The notes under the pieces: model-generated
The model's input: only the letters and a program-made list of their open reading frames with translations
Database searches by the model: none
What the model was told of the DNA's origin: nothing
Program-made: the position numbers and the translations under genes
Shown: in pieces, positions 5,271 to 6,578 of the stretch
Numbering within the stretch: position 1 is the first letter of the stretch
How the letters are laid out: each line of letters opens with the position of its first letter
Source: Desulfovibrio sp.
GTDB taxonomy: Bacteria > Desulfobacterota > Desulfovibrionia > Desulfovibrionales > Desulfovibrionaceae
Direction: 5' to 3'
Length of the DNA stretch: 6,578 nt
NCBI GenBank assembly: GCA_031282465.1
Contig: JAITDR010000119.1
Span: 1 to 6,578 of the forward strand

Positions 5271-6578
5271 TCAGGGCAGGCGTCCGCGTGCCGCGTCTTC
5301 CAGCAGCTTCCATTGTTCCCGCAAGCATTTGTCGAGCTCATATTTCTCGACGACGGACCGTCTTGCCCTCGTGCGGATTGCATCGAACGCCGACGGATTT
5401 TTCAGTATGTCGTCAAGAGTTGCAAGGAGTTTTTCTTTGTCGAAAAAATCCGTAAGCAGGCCGTTGTCACCGTGCCGTATCACTTCCAGCACAGGGCCGG
5501 TGGCGGAAGCGACAGTCAACGCGCCGCAGGACATAGCTTCAAGGCAGGACCAGGAAAGCACGAAGGGGTAGGTCAGGTACACGTGGGCCGTGCTCACGCG
5601 GAAAAGCGCCCGGAGGGATGCATAAGCTATGCGTCCCACAAAGTGGATGCGGGACATGTCGAGTTTGTCCGCTGTTTCTGCGAGATAAATATCCTTGTAA
5701 GTGCGGCCGTCGGGCGGGGTTTTGCCGTAACTCGTCCCGTCGCTGCCGGCGATGACGACATGCGCGTCGGGGTGCCGTTGCTGCAGTTCCGGCAGCATAC
5801 GCAGGAAAACGTGTATCCCCCTGTAGGGCTCCAGATTGCGGGCCGCGTAGGTGACTATCTTGTCCGCGCGGGAGAGCCGCAGGGGTTTGCCTGCGGGTTC
5901 TCTTCCGCGATCACCGGCCGGTTCTTGCGCCGGAGGTGTCGCCGGCACGTCGAGGATGCGGCTGTGGCCGGGTTGTTTCAGGGGTTGCAGGACGATGTTT
6001 TCGGCCGGGTTCGGGGTCATGTAGTCCACGTTCACACCGTCATGGATAATCCGCATCTTGTCGCGTATAAAGGCCGGGTAGCGCGATGCCTGCCATTCGG
6101 TGGGGCAGACGCAGCCGTCGGCCGTCAGGAGTGACATGACCTGGGCCGTGTTGCGCAGATGGATGCCGACATCCCGGTCGAGATCGGTCGGGAACTCCGG
6201 GTCGAAACCCACATCGGCCTGTCCGGCGCGAAAATAGTATTCGCAGAACATAATCAGCGGCGTATGGGGAAAAAATTCGCGTACAAAGAGCCCTTCGCCC
6301 CAGCCGGGGTGCAGGCTTACGACATCCGGGACGAAACCGCGACCCTTGAGGGAAATGAGCGTGCGGGCGACCGCCTGCCCCCGGCGGACGCCGGCTTCAA
6401 AGCCGCGCAGGTAATGATGGGTGGCCGGACCGGCGTTTTGCGGAGTCGGATACCCTATAGTGGTGCAACCGCGGAGTACCCCACGGTTTCTGATGTTCGC
6501 GTTTTCGCCTATGCCGACGATTTCGTGTCCGGCGCGCAGCAGGAAGCGGACAAGGTGGAGGTACTGTCCGGGGAAGTT
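5271..6578 (-). CDS. Family-4 glycosyltransferase (GT4 with Glyco_trans_4_3-type N-domain), 5'-truncated
   Basis: The frame is open from the right edge to the stop at 5271-5273, giving 435 visible residues. The first codons read NFPGQYLHLVRFLLRAGHE, the family opening normally preceded by only about ten residues, so almost the whole protein is present; the ATG at 6249-6251 is internal. The N-terminal Rossmann domain has the HPGWGEGLFVREFF motif (from residue 90) and MFCEYYF (110-116). The C-terminal GT-B domain has YAARNLEPYRG (244-254), VIAGSDGTSYG (275-285) and the nucleotide-sugar site YPFVLSWSCLEAMSCGA. Glu347 matches the second Glu of the EX7E motif; the first is Phe, which I recall as usual in this subgroup. 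It is expected to act at the cytoplasmic face, adding sugar from a nucleotide donor to a lipid-linked or surface glycan. A Pro/Gly-rich linker lies at about 206-232. Donor and acceptor are unknown. It is the first visible gene of the minus-strand run. Confidence 0.9.
   Translation of the reverse strand, partial: NFPGQYLHLVRFLLRAGHEIVGIGENANIRNRGVLRGCTTIGYPTPQNAGPATHHYLRGFEAGVRRGQAVARTLISLKGRGFVPDVVSLHPGWGEGLFVREFFPHTPLIMFCEYYFRAGQADVGFDPEFPTDLDRDVGIHLRNTAQVMSLLTADGCVCPTEWQASRYPAFIRDKMRIIHDGVNVDYMTPNPAENIVLQPLKQPGHSRILDVPATPPAQEPAGDRGREPAGKPLRLSRADKIVTYAARNLEPYRGIHVFLRMLPELQQRHPDAHVVIAGSDGTSYGKTPPDGRTYKDIYLAETADKLDMSRIHFVGRIAYASLRALFRVSTAHVYLTYPFVLSWSCLEAMSCGALTVASATGPVLEVIRHGDNGLLTDFFDKEKLLATLDDILKNPSAFDAIRTRARRSVVEKYELDKCLREQWKLLEDAARGRLP

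Noticed and set aside
5238..6134. Plus-strand open frame (298 codons) opposite the glycosyltransferase
   Set aside because: It is antisense to a well-supported GT4 gene, with no recognisable motif; open frames of this length are common opposite GC-rich coding sequence.

Overview
The window is GC-rich, densely packed bacterial chromosome. It encodes a KdsB-type CMP-sugar synthetase and an MltG-type murein transglycosylase, which points to a Gram-negative. The MltG sequence around its FPETYLLP segment resembles Desulfovibrio-type (Desulfovibrionaceae) proteins; this lineage call comes from memory of the family, not from a search, and is tentative.

Layout. At the left edge is one plus-strand gene, a 5'-truncated alpha-methylacyl-CoA racemase of the CaiB/BaiF family (1-1011) with its racemase triad intact. 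A convergent intergenic stretch of 231 bases follows, with hairpins but no classical terminator. Next, on the minus strand, is a small gene for a probable exported protein of unknown function (1243-1833, GTG start), with its own candidate promoter. A 200-base gap with a GC-rich hairpin separates it from a minus-strand gene run that fills the rest of the window. In transcription order (right to left) that run is: a family-4 glycosyltransferase running off the right edge, then mltG, an NAD-dependent epimerase/dehydratase, and a KdsB-like cytidylyltransferase.

How the genes fit together. The minus-strand run looks like a cell-envelope operon. The glycosyltransferase would build a surface glycan. 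The epimerase and cytidylyltransferase would modify and CMP-activate an acidic sugar. MltG cuts nascent peptidoglycan strands at the inner membrane. The epimerase starts 14 bases after mltG with only a weak ribosome site, so the two are probably translationally coupled. The last two genes are 33 bases apart.

Most notable points. (1) MltG carries an insertion of about 120 residues, low-complexity and containing four 30-bp tandem repeats, just before its catalytic glutamate. (2) The cytidylyltransferase keeps the nucleotide- and metal-binding motifs of KdsB but has replaced the segment equivalent to E. coli RHLGIYGYR, so its sugar may not be Kdo. (3) The orphan exported protein has a 13-residue in-frame duplication, and the glycosyltransferase has a Pro/Gly-rich linker, so low-complexity expansion recurs across this envelope locus. 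I saw no RNA genes, CRISPR array, insertion sequence or phage feature, and nothing that is convincingly a wholly new system.
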